Source: Campylobacterota bacterium
GTDB taxonomy: Bacteria > Campylobacterota > Campylobacteria > Campylobacterales > JAJVLF01
Assembly (NCBI GenBank): GCA_029255845.1
Contig: JAJVLF010000001.1
Location: forward strand, 1 to 42,908
Length of the DNA: 42,908 bases
Reading direction: 5' to 3'
A model generated the notes under the pieces. The model did not search any database. It had not been told where the DNA came from and was given only the letters and a program-made list of their open reading frames with translations. Positions 19,349 through 28,158 of this stretch are shown one piece after another (position 1 is the stretch's first letter; every line of letters begins with the position of its first letter). Both the position numbers and the translations under genes were made by a program.

Positions 19349-19840
19349 TTATGAATTACCATCTGATTTATTATAAATACCCTCTTCTTTTCTTATTGGC
19401 TCAGAGCTATGTGCTAAACTAGGAGTAAATATTTTCTTAACGATTGACTTAAAGCCCTTTTCATTTTCCTCATATTCTTTTTCTGCTTCTTGCAAAGAAG
19501 CCTCCCAAGCTGAAGCAAAACCAGGAGCTGTAAGAGTCATCTTTCGTAATGCCCCATCATAGATATTTAAAAGCCTAATCTCAGCACGACCAGGCTTCTG
19601 ACCCAATGTATTTACCGAAACTCTTAAATTCTCATTCTCTTTTTTAAGTTTTTCTAAATCCAATTCTAAGCTTTTAGACCCCTCAGCAGATATGCTCATA
19701 TGCCTATTCAAATGCTCCTTAAAGCCTTTTATATCTTTTTTATGTCTTCTAACCTCAAACCTAGATTTTACATAGCTCCCAAACCAGCCAGTAATAAAGC
19801 TAGCGATTATTATTAATATTCCTTGATAACTTAATTCCAT
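19349..19840 (-). CDS. Hypothetical single-TM coiled-coil protein
   Basis: N-terminal TM GILIIIASFITGWFGSYV, then Lys/Glu-rich coiled coil. Confidence 0.6.
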   Translation of the reverse strand: MELSYQGILIIIASFITGWFGSYVKSRFEVRRHKKDIKGFKEHLNRHMSISAEGSKSLELDLEKLKKENENLRVSVNTLGQKPGRAEIRLLNIYDGALRKMTLTAPGFASAWEASLQEAEKEYEENEKGFKSIVKKIFTPSLAHSSEPIRKEEGIYNKSDGNS

Positions 19841-19867
19841 ATAATTCCTTTTGTGTTTAATTTAATG

Positions 19868-20422
19868 TTAAAATGAGATAATCTCATCATAAACAACTTC
19901 TAAATGATTAGCATTTTGAGTCAATAAAAATATACCCTCATTTTTAGCTTGACGAATAATTTCATCATTAGTAATCATACTAGCTATACCAAAATAATAT
20001 GTATAGTCCTCATATTCAGGATAGTCTATTTTAAAATGCTGTATCTTTTTTTGTATTAATGGTTTAATATCTTTAGGATGTGCTTTATTTTTTACTTCCA
20101 CTATTGCTATGGTGTTTCCATTAATTAATATAATATCAAACTCTACATTTTTACTTGTTTTTCTAACATTTCTTTCTATCTCATCAAATTTTAATTTTCC
20201 TAATGTTTTATCTTTTTCTAAACTTCTATAAAAGTATTCTTCTGCTACTTCTCCATAGTTCCCTAAAAAACCATCCCATTTTTTATTTGATTTTGATTGT
20301 TCGTTTTTAAGTTCTTGAATTTGCTCACTTGTTGCCACTTGTAATTTTTTAATTTCTTCACTATTCTTTTTAGATTCTACTGCCAAAGAAGAAACTAAGT
20401 TTTTCAATTCTTCATCTGTCAT
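19868..20422 (-). CDS. PD-(D/E)XK nuclease-like accessory protein, paralog of ORF 111-662
   Basis: VEFDIILINGNTIAIVEVKNKAH core (D, ExK). Confidence 0.7.
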   Translation of the reverse strand: MTDEELKNLVSSLAVESKKNSEEIKKLQVATSEQIQELKNEQSKSNKKWDGFLGNYGEVAEEYFYRSLEKDKTLGKLKFDEIERNVRKTSKNVEFDIILINGNTIAIVEVKNKAHPKDIKPLIQKKIQHFKIDYPEYEDYTYYFGIASMITNDEIIRQAKNEGIFLLTQNANHLEVVYDEIISF

Positions 20423-20520
20423 ATTGCCACCTTTTTATTTGATATTATAATTACTTAGTCTTAATATAAATAGCAGTATTCCTATCACAAATTAAAGTAT
20501 GCACATAAAATAATATTTTT

Positions 20521-21567
20521 TTATTGAGTAGAATTAATTTTTCTAATATACCTAGCAAATCTCCTCTCTAAACTAATTTCACTAGAAAGTGCCTTACCAT
20601 CATAAATAAAAGAAATTAATTCATTAGCCAAATACGGAGCCATAGAAAACCCTTTAGAAGCTAATCCCCTCAAAGTATAAATACCTTCTTTATAAAAAAA
20701 CTTCTTAATTTTACGACCATCTTTAATATTAGGATTTTCTTGTATAGTCCTCTCTTCATCTATTAATTCCCCCACATAAGGAAAATAATCAACACTACAA
20801 GCTCTTATTCCATGTTTATAATTTATTTTATCAGGCTTAATATCTAAAATATCATTTGCTTTTTCTAATAAAACCCCTATATCTCTATCTTGAAAACTAT
20901 GATTATCCCTATGATTACTAGAACCAATTACCATTTTCCCATCCATAGATGAAGAAATACTCACATCAGAATATATATGATATCGATTTTCTATTTCACT
21001 CTCTACTTCTATCCTAACCCCAGACATTTTTCTTATTTTTAAATAATCACTTAAAAAACTATCATCAGAACCATTAGCTATTATTATCTTTTTGCATTTT
21101 ATCTCACCATTAATCAAATAAAAATCATCTTCTTTTTTAATTTCTTTCACATCCCCCAACAGAAAACTATCCTTATCCATAAGCCCATTTACAGTATCCA
21201 AAGGATTGACAAAATACCCACTATCCACCAAATACCCATCCTTCCCATAAATACTAGTAGCTTTAGCCTTTTGATTCAACCAAACATCACTTGACAATCT
21301 ATTCACAAAAAAAGAAGGATTTCTATTAAGCTCAACCCCTATCTCCTCATAGAGCCTAAGCGAATAAAAGTAAGCCAAATTACTAAAATGATTAACCAAA
21401 GAATTACTAAAAAGCTTATAAAGAAGAAAAGCCCCCGCCGACCCAGAAGCCCCCGAAGCAATCCCCTCTTTATCCATAACTAAATGAGAAATATTTCTTT
21501 GCTTTAGATGATAAGAAAGAGAAGCACCAGATATACCAGCACCTATGATTACAACTTCCGTATCCAT
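20521..21567 (-). CDS. FAD-dependent oxidoreductase of the DAO/MnmC C-domain type
   Basis: MDTEVVIIGAGISGASLSYHLKQRNI, GIASGASGSAGAF, YTLRGLASKGFSMAPYLANELIS. Confidence 0.75.
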   Translation of the reverse strand: MDTEVVIIGAGISGASLSYHLKQRNISHLVMDKEGIASGASGSAGAFLLYKLFSNSLVNHFSNLAYFYSLRLYEEIGVELNRNPSFFVNRLSSDVWLNQKAKATSIYGKDGYLVDSGYFVNPLDTVNGLMDKDSFLLGDVKEIKKEDDFYLINGEIKCKKIIIANGSDDSFLSDYLKIRKMSGVRIEVESEIENRYHIYSDVSISSSMDGKMVIGSSNHRDNHSFQDRDIGVLLEKANDILDIKPDKINYKHGIRACSVDYFPYVGELIDEERTIQENPNIKDGRKIKKFFYKEGIYTLRGLASKGFSMAPYLANELISFIYDGKALSSEISLERRFARYIRKINSTQ

Positions 21568-21579
21568 TAAATTAAAATA

Positions 21580-22359
21580 TCATTTTTTGAAAACAAATAA
21601 ATGCTCATGCATAATCAATAAAAAATTATATTCTTTAGACTTATTAACCCAAAAACCAGTAGCCTTGCAATTATGCTGATGTTTTATTATATCTTCCTTT
21701 AATTCAAACCCAACTTTCAGAAATCTTTCCATAACTTTAAATGCTAATGGCTGATACATCTTCTTTCTTCTCGTATCTCCTATTAATATAGCACAATATT
21801 TATCTTTTTTTAAAACTCGATAAAATTCTTTTGCTACTTTTTCAATCTCATCACAAAACTCATCTAAATCATGAATATTTGATAAATCTTCTTTTATTTG
21901 CTTGTCTGAATATTTGATAATATCCACATAAGGAGGATGATTTAAAATAAAGTCCATGGATTCATTTTGTAGCATTTTCAAACTTCTACTATCATTTAAT
22001 TCTACTTTAATTTTTGGGTTAAACTCACTTTCAAACTCTAAAGCTTTTTTTGTAATACTTAAAGCACTCGGATTAATATCTAATGCCAATAAATTCCTAT
22101 TTAAAAGCTTACATTCAATAGCAGTTGTGCCTCCACCAATCATAGGATCCAATAAAAAATCATTTTCATTTGAATATCTTATAATTAAATTTCTAACAAC
22201 CTCAGGAGCCCAATTACCCCTATATTTACTTTTATGAGTTGCCCAATTACCTCGCCTTGCAAAGCTCCAAATAGTTGAGCATTCTTGTTCAAAGTTTTCA
22301 GGGTTTAGTTTTTTAATTTTCCCCATAATGCAATATGCCAAACTTATTATTCTCTGCAT
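21580..22359 (-). CDS. DNA amino-methyltransferase (second MTase of the cluster); likely start at internal MGKIKKLN
   Basis: DPMIGGGTTAIECKLLNRNLLALDINP SAM motif and LNHPPYVDIIKYS catalytic motif. Confidence 0.8.
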   Translation of the reverse strand: MQRIISLAYCIMGKIKKLNPENFEQECSTIWSFARRGNWATHKSKYRGNWAPEVVRNLIIRYSNENDFLLDPMIGGGTTAIECKLLNRNLLALDINPSALSITKKALEFESEFNPKIKVELNDSRSLKMLQNESMDFILNHPPYVDIIKYSDKQIKEDLSNIHDLDEFCDEIEKVAKEFYRVLKKDKYCAILIGDTRRKKMYQPLAFKVMERFLKVGFELKEDIIKHQHNCKATGFWVNKSKEYNFLLIMHEHLFVFKK

Positions 22360-22576
22360 AGAAATCTACACAATCTATATCTTTTATATAGTCTTGAAAT
22401 TGACTTTTACTATCAAATTCTTTTAAAAAAACATTATTCAATTCTTCCACTTCTATATCGCTATCTTTTTTTGAAAAATAATAATCCCAATTTTTATCTC
22501 CGCACATTATAAAGCTTTCAGCCATAGCTAATGAAACTTCATCAACATTTGCTACATATATTTTTTCAAATAGCAT
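22313..22576 (-). CDS. Small acidic hypothetical protein between the HTH and MTase genes
   Basis: 87-aa ORF; its 3' end overlaps the MTase start and its start abuts the HTH stop. Confidence 0.55.
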   Translation of the reverse strand: MLFEKIYVANVDEVSLAMAESFIMCGDKNWDYYFSKKDSDIEVEELNNVFLKEFDSKSQFQDYIKDIDCVDFYAENNKFGILHYGEN

Positions 22577-22773
22577 TACTTATCCTTTAATTTTAAAGAA
22601 ATAAATACCTCAAGCTCTAAATAATCTAAAATCTTTTTTAAAGTTTTATTATTCATATTAGAACTTTTAATCGCTTGATAAAAATGAGCCCTTTCAAGCT
22701 TTAATGCCTTATATACATCACTTGGCTTTAAAGACCGTTTTATCAATTCAATTTTAATATCTTTTTCTAGCAT
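22576..22773 (-). CDS. Small HTH DNA-binding protein, possible controller
   Basis: LKPSDVYKALKLERAHFYQAIKSSNMNNKTLKKILDYLELEV resembles an XRE/Cro-type HTH. Confidence 0.6.
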   Translation of the reverse strand: MLEKDIKIELIKRSLKPSDVYKALKLERAHFYQAIKSSNMNNKTLKKILDYLELEVFISLKLKDK

Positions 22774-22829
22774 AATTATAGCCTATTGAATATTAAATGT
22801 AAATAAAATAATATACAAAAGATATATAA

Positions 22830-23393
22830 TTATATACTACTTGGAACTGGTAAGCCTATTTCATTTAAAGGTAAATATTCAAAATAGTACCTACAATTCA
22901 TACAAATTACATAATCGAGTGTGTCTTTATACTCTAATTTTTTAAACCAATCATTTAAAATATAAATATACTCAACCTTATGATTTAAAGGAGCAAATAA
23001 TTTTCTATATTGATGTAATTTAAATCCACAAGTTTGCAGTTTTTCATCAACAGAACCTGATACTTCTTGATATTTTACTTCAATGATAAAAATAGTATTG
23101 TTACTAATAACATATATTGCATCATCTGGTAAAAGTTTTTTAGATAAAATATTTTTCCAATCAACACCCAAAGCATCTAAATGTCTATATAGCTCATATT
23201 TTTTAAATGACTCTGCAACAAGCTGTCCGTCATATAGAATATCAAATCCCATTGTTTGTTCTTTTCTATTTAATGGCTTTGAACTACATAGATATCCTTT
23301 AACATTATCGTGCAGATAAGTTACTACATCAACTCTTCCTTCAAAATGAATACCTGTTTGTGTATTTCCTCCACCAATGCCACCTCTTACCAT
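22830..23393 (-). CDS. Putative type II restriction endonuclease (PD-(D/E)XK)
   Basis: LLPDDAIYVISNNTIFIIEVKYQ gives D-x(n)-ExK; overlaps the Dam-class MTase by 7 bp. Confidence 0.7.
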   Translation of the reverse strand: MVRGGIGGGNTQTGIHFEGRVDVVTYLHDNVKGYLCSSKPLNRKEQTMGFDILYDGQLVAESFKKYELYRHLDALGVDWKNILSKKLLPDDAIYVISNNTIFIIEVKYQEVSGSVDEKLQTCGFKLHQYRKLFAPLNHKVEYIYILNDWFKKLEYKDTLDYVICMNCRYYFEYLPLNEIGLPVPSSI

Positions 23394-24259
23394 TTTTTAT
23401 TCCTTATTAAAATTTCACTTATCTTTCCACGACCACTACTCTTACTATTTATAAACCTATTAGCTTCAACAAAACTAATATCATATTTTTTATAAATATT
23501 TTTTATAAACTCAGTATCCGAATTACTATGAAAAACAAAACAACCTTTTTTATCTAATATTTGAAACACATCAAATAATTCTTTTTGCTTTCCATCTAAA
23601 AAATCACTTTCACTATAAGCCGTAAAACTAGAAGTAGCATTCAAAGGGTAATATGGTGGATCAAAATAAACTAAATCATTTTTAATAACATTTTTCAATA
23701 CTTCATTAAAAGACATATGCGAAATAATAACATCTCGCAAGGCTTCACTGGCATTTAAAATAGTCTCTATATTAGCAATATTTGGATTTTCATAACTTCC
23801 AATAGGAGTATTAAAATAGCCTTTCTTATTCACTCTATAAAGCCCATTAAAGCAAGTCTTATTAAGATATATAAATCTAGTAGCTTTTTCTACATTTGTT
23901 AATTTTTGAAAACTTTCTACTCTATCCATTTCTCTAATTTTATAATAAAAATCTTTACTATGTTGTTTTTTAAAGTCTTCAAGATTGCTTATTAACTCAT
24001 TAGGATTATTTTTAACTACATTATAAGTATTTATCAACTCCGCATTAATATCCGATAAAAATACCTTTTTATTTTCCAATAAACCTCGTGAATATAGCTC
24101 AAAAAAGACAGCCCCACCACCCAAAAACGGTTCGTGATAATTCTCAAATTTTTCAGGAAATTTATCTAATAACTGCTTTAATAACCCTCTTTTACCACCT
24201 ACCCACTTTATAAATGGTTTATATTGTTTTGGATAAGAAGTATTTACTTTTGCATTCAT
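23387..24259 (-). CDS. Dam/D12-class adenine-N6 DNA methyltransferase
   Basis: KPFIKWVGGKRGLLKQL, YHEPFLGGGAVFFEL, NKTCFNGLYRVNKKGYFNTPIG, DLVYFDPPYYPL. Confidence 0.92.
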   Translation of the reverse strand: MNAKVNTSYPKQYKPFIKWVGGKRGLLKQLLDKFPEKFENYHEPFLGGGAVFFELYSRGLLENKKVFLSDINAELINTYNVVKNNPNELISNLEDFKKQHSKDFYYKIREMDRVESFQKLTNVEKATRFIYLNKTCFNGLYRVNKKGYFNTPIGSYENPNIANIETILNASEALRDVIISHMSFNEVLKNVIKNDLVYFDPPYYPLNATSSFTAYSESDFLDGKQKELFDVFQILDKKGCFVFHSNSDTEFIKNIYKKYDISFVEANRFINSKSSGRGKISEILIRNKKW

Positions 24260-24325
24260 ATATTTTTACCCTTTATCTATTGATATTATAATCCATTAAC
24301 CAAACAAGAAGCAATATAAAACTCC

Positions 24326-25498
24326 TTAAGATTTTCTAATCGTAGCCTTTACATAATAATCATCAAACTCAAATTCTATATCAGGATTTTTATTTTCTTT
24401 TAATTCATTCTTTGCTATAGCGACCCCACTACCAAATCGCTCCACTTTTCCTAAGTTTTTCATAGCATTTGATATGACAGTATTTCGATACACTGTTCGT
24501 TTTGGAAAATTCTCTTTACTCGCAGGGAATTTTAATCCACCAGGGCTTTTTATCTCTATCCTATCACTAAACCAATAAATCCTAATCATATCACTAATGC
24601 TGTAATCTCTATGCATTATGGCATTAAAAATTAATTCTCTAATTGCCAAAAATGGATAATCAGATTTCTTTTTTAAAGTGCTAGTTTCTTGAATTAATAT
24701 TTGCTTTATATTAATTTCTATTAAACCCTCTACTCCTCTTAATATTTTTGATAAATCTCCCATTAATACTTTCTCATTGCCTATTTTGCTTCTATCTAAT
24801 AAATCAGTAGAATCTATACTCAAAAATAGCACTTTCGCCTCAGGGATATATCTTTGTGGGTCTTTCCCACATACTAGTATCCCTCCATAAGTAGGGTGTT
24901 TAGTAATTATATTTGCAAAAATAGGAGCTGAAAGCTTTTCTAAAAAGCTTCTATCATTATTTTTAATGATCTCCTTGGAAACAAATGATTTTTGATACAC
25001 CACAAAAAGCTCCTCATCTATATCATCAATAGAAGACATCTCACAATCACTAGAATCAAAAGAAACATTTTGAAAATTCTCTAACACTTTCTTAATCTCA
25101 AAATTATCAGCTTCTCTAGTAGTGCTACCAAGCCTAATATACATTTTCTTATCATAAAAAGTAGGCAAATTAGATGGCTTAACTTCTATAAGAATAACTT
25201 CATTTTCACCTATTACATTTGTATTTATTGTTATTTTTGGCTTTGGAGATACTTTCCAATCATTTATCCAATTACTAATTTTCTCTTCATCTTTTTTAGA
25301 GTTTTTATACCCACTAAGATTGCCATTATCATCTAGCCCTATTATAAAAACTGCTACTTTTTCTTTATTACTAAAATCATTAGCAAAAGCACATATAGTT
25401 TTAAAAAGTTTTTCTCGAACATTATCATTAAATTCTCTTTTAAATTCCAGCTTCTCAGATTCCTTTTGATTTAAGTATTCTTTTATATCCTTATTCAT
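24326..25498 (-). CDS. Schlafen AlbA_2-domain protein with C-terminal HATPase-like region
   Basis: ESEKLEFKREF...ICAFANDFSNKEKVAVFIIGLDDNGNLSGY, RLGSTTREA, RELIFNAIMHRDYS, NLGKVERFGSGVAIAKNEL. The ORF track starts at TTG 25504; the ATG at 25498 is more likely. Confidence 0.85.
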   Translation of the reverse strand: MNKDIKEYLNQKESEKLEFKREFNDNVREKLFKTICAFANDFSNKEKVAVFIIGLDDNGNLSGYKNSKKDEEKISNWINDWKVSPKPKITINTNVIGENEVILIEVKPSNLPTFYDKKMYIRLGSTTREADNFEIKKVLENFQNVSFDSSDCEMSSIDDIDEELFVVYQKSFVSKEIIKNNDRSFLEKLSAPIFANIITKHPTYGGILVCGKDPQRYIPEAKVLFLSIDSTDLLDRSKIGNEKVLMGDLSKILRGVEGLIEINIKQILIQETSTLKKKSDYPFLAIRELIFNAIMHRDYSISDMIRIYWFSDRIEIKSPGGLKFPASKENFPKRTVYRNTVISNAMKNLGKVERFGSGVAIAKNELKENKNPDIEFEFDDYYVKATIRKS

Positions 25499-28034
25499 CT
25501 TCAAGTTCTTTATCCATACCCTCTATAAATTTTACAATATTTTTAGAAGCATTTGATATAGGATTTAATGCTTGACTTGCTTTATCTACGAATTTAGCCA
25601 CTTTAATCACTCTGCTTAAAATTCCTTGCTTTTCAGCTTTATCTACTTCTGATGTATCTTTAATATCTTTATACTCAGCTACTAGCTTGGATATTTCTTT
25701 AATATCTTTTTTTACTTTTTTATATTCTTCACCATCTAAATTTTCTCTTTCTATATCATAATGTAGCTCTTCCATTTGGTTTTTAAATTTTACTAAACCT
25801 ATTTCTATATTATTATTTATCGTAATCTTAATTTTTGAATCTCCTATATGGACATCCCCATTAATTATGAACATATTTTGAGTTGCCTCTTTATCTGAGA
25901 AACCAAATATATCTTTTAGTTTATTTGTAGATTTTTCTACACCTTTCATAGTAGGTATATTTTCTTTATTTTGCACGACACCTTGAATATATTGATCATA
26001 AGCATATTCATTAGTCTCCTCTTCCAGCAAAGAATTAAATTTTAAATTTTGATAACTTTTCCCAATAAGCTCTGTAAGTCTAAGTCTAAGGCGAGTTAAA
26101 TATTCCCCTTTATCATCTCTCCAAACCTGCATATGAATAACTCTTTCATTTTTCTTAAGCCTAATTATAGCTTTTCTATCTCCCCAAGATAAATAAGCCC
26201 CTCTTTTCCATATATTATCCCCCTCAATCTCATCTCCGCATAAAGTAAGAAAATTATAAAAAAGAGCATCAGGCAATAAGTGAGGCATAGATGACTTAAA
26301 AATAACAGATACCCCTTGAGGTGTATCAAAAGTAGGTCTACTTTCTTGTGCTATCATAGGAACTCTATATTTATTATCTTTATGTTTATAAGCTAAATTA
26401 AATTGAACCAATATATCCAATAATGCTCCAAATTTATCATCAGCCACTTCTGGAGCATCAGAATAAACTTTTCTATTAAATATATCTTTTAATTTTTCTA
26501 CAGTTAAAAAGCTACTCTCATTATTTTTAGCACTTCTATTTAGCATATAATATATAGTCTCACTCAACCAAGTAGGATTAAGTATATACCAATTAGGGTC
26601 AATATGCTTAAAATGTAAAGCCACACCTAATTGATCTAATGCTTTTGCTACAGATTCTTGCATCCCCTCATCTATAATACCAGAACTTATTGCAAAGTCT
26701 ATATATGATTTTTTGTCTATACTATTTGTGTTTTCTTTTAATTTTTCTTTTAATTTTTCTTTTAAATTAAATTGCTCTTTTGTTATTTTATTATTTTTGA
26801 TTGTTTCATATATCAATGTATGCAATTTATCTTTAACTTTTTTAAGCCCTATATCTTTTTTACAAGATAGATTAAAAAAACCTTTAACAAAAGGATAATA
26901 TTCTTGTATATCATCCATATCAAAAGGCATAGGAGTTTGCATATCTTGTAGTTCATCTACTCTATTTTGCACGATAATAGTATCAGAAGAATTTCCAAAC
27001 AACCTCACATGCTCTAACCAGTATTCAATAAGCTCTCTCTCATCCGCTTCTCTAGCTCTTATCATAATAATATAAACACATTTATCTCTTAAAAATAAAC
27101 TATGAGAAGAATGTAAAAATACCTGCCCTCCAAAATCCCAATAATGAACATTAATTGTTTCATCATTAATAATGCTCTTTTTTTCTCTTATTTCAACTTT
27201 TGGTGTTGGCTCTTCATCATCTTTAATTTTTTCATCAAAAAACCTATGAACCAAAGATGTCTTACCTACATTTCCATGACCTAGCAAAATAACACGGGCT
27301 TCTGCTGTAGCTTGAAGAGAATCATTATCGACTTTTAAATGCTCCATAGCTAAAGACATATCATTATCTGCTTCTAAAAGCTCTTGGGGTAAATTAAAAC
27401 ATCTATCTAGTTTATCACTATCAAATATTCCTTTTAGCCAGTTTTTATATTCTTCCACCCAATAGGAAAATCCTATATCATTTAAATCATTATAGAATTT
27501 ATTTATAAGATTTTCATCTTGTGTTAATGTAATTTCTTTCCAAATTAAGTCTTTTTTATCTTGTATCAACTTTATATCATTATTCATATTTGAGAGAAGT
27601 TCATTTTTCGATGTATCGTGGGCAGAGTCATAGTTATAGGCAGAGGTATCGGCATAGTCATAGGCATAGGCAGAGGCAGAGGCAGCGGCAGAGGCAGCGG
27701 CAGAGGCAGCGGCAGCGACAGAGACAGAGACAGAGACAGAGACAGCGGCAGCGGCAGAGACAGAGGCAGCGGCAGCGGCAGAGACAGAGGCAGAGACATG
27801 AGTAGAAGAATAAATAAATTTATTCTTCTGATAAGATCTTATAGCTAAACTTAAAGCTCTAAAAATAGAAAATAAATGTTTTTTGTTATTGTTTCCCCAA
27901 TATGAAAAGCTATGAGCATTATAACTAAGCATAGGTAAAACCCTCAATGCACAACGAAGAGAAAAGTGAACTACTTTTTTTCTACTTAAAGGTTCTAGTA
28001 TTTTCTCAATTTCATTTCTTTTTAATTTTTTCAT
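25491..28034 (-). CDS. Roc-COR GTPase (bacterial Roco-like) with Ala/Ser/Tyr-rich N-terminal domain
   Basis: ARVILLGHGNVGKTSLVHRFF P-loop, HYWDFGGQVFLHSSHSLFL switch II, VQNRVDE, then a COR-like region (HFKHIDPNWYILNPTWLSETIYYML...). Confidence 0.85.
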   Translation of the reverse strand: MKKLKRNEIEKILEPLSRKKVVHFSLRCALRVLPMLSYNAHSFSYWGNNNKKHLFSIFRALSLAIRSYQKNKFIYSSTHVSASVSAAAAASVSAAAAVSVSVSVSVAAAASAAASAAASASAYAYDYADTSAYNYDSAHDTSKNELLSNMNNDIKLIQDKKDLIWKEITLTQDENLINKFYNDLNDIGFSYWVEEYKNWLKGIFDSDKLDRCFNLPQELLEADNDMSLAMEHLKVDNDSLQATAEARVILLGHGNVGKTSLVHRFFDEKIKDDEEPTPKVEIREKKSIINDETINVHYWDFGGQVFLHSSHSLFLRDKCVYIIMIRAREADERELIEYWLEHVRLFGNSSDTIIVQNRVDELQDMQTPMPFDMDDIQEYYPFVKGFFNLSCKKDIGLKKVKDKLHTLIYETIKNNKITKEQFNLKEKLKEKLKENTNSIDKKSYIDFAISSGIIDEGMQESVAKALDQLGVALHFKHIDPNWYILNPTWLSETIYYMLNRSAKNNESSFLTVEKLKDIFNRKVYSDAPEVADDKFGALLDILVQFNLAYKHKDNKYRVPMIAQESRPTFDTPQGVSVIFKSSMPHLLPDALFYNFLTLCGDEIEGDNIWKRGAYLSWGDRKAIIRLKKNERVIHMQVWRDDKGEYLTRLRLRLTELIGKSYQNLKFNSLLEEETNEYAYDQYIQGVVQNKENIPTMKGVEKSTNKLKDIFGFSDKEATQNMFIINGDVHIGDSKIKITINNNIEIGLVKFKNQMEELHYDIERENLDGEEYKKVKKDIKEISKLVAEYKDIKDTSEVDKAEKQGILSRVIKVAKFVDKASQALNPISNASKNIVKFIEGMDKELEDE
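27640..27800. repeat. Hexanucleotide-type degenerate tandem repeat (GGCAGC/GGCAGA/GACAGA) inside the Roco ORF
   Basis: Directly read: ggcagaggcagaggcagcggcagaggcagc...gacagagacagagacagagacagcggcagc. Confidence 0.92.
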
Positions 28035-28068
28035 TATTGTCTTTCTTTATATTTATCTCGTATTCTCG

Positions 28069-28089
28069 TTTCCATAGTCTCTATGGAAA
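28069..28089. promoter_or_regulatory. Perfect 9-bp inverted repeat upstream of the Roco gene
   Basis: TTTCCATAG-TCT-CTATGGAAA. Confidence 0.45.
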
Positions 28090-28158
28090 TACATACCTTA
28101 CTATAATTAAAAAATAACTACCATAAACACAAAAACTACCAATTTATTTATTAAAAAC

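Noticed and set aside
27584-27848. ORFs MSLPLSLPLPLP... (-) and RQRQRQ.../GRGSGRGSG... (+)
   Set aside because: Alternative-frame readings of the hexanucleotide repeat inside the Roco gene; no independent start context or conserved sequence.
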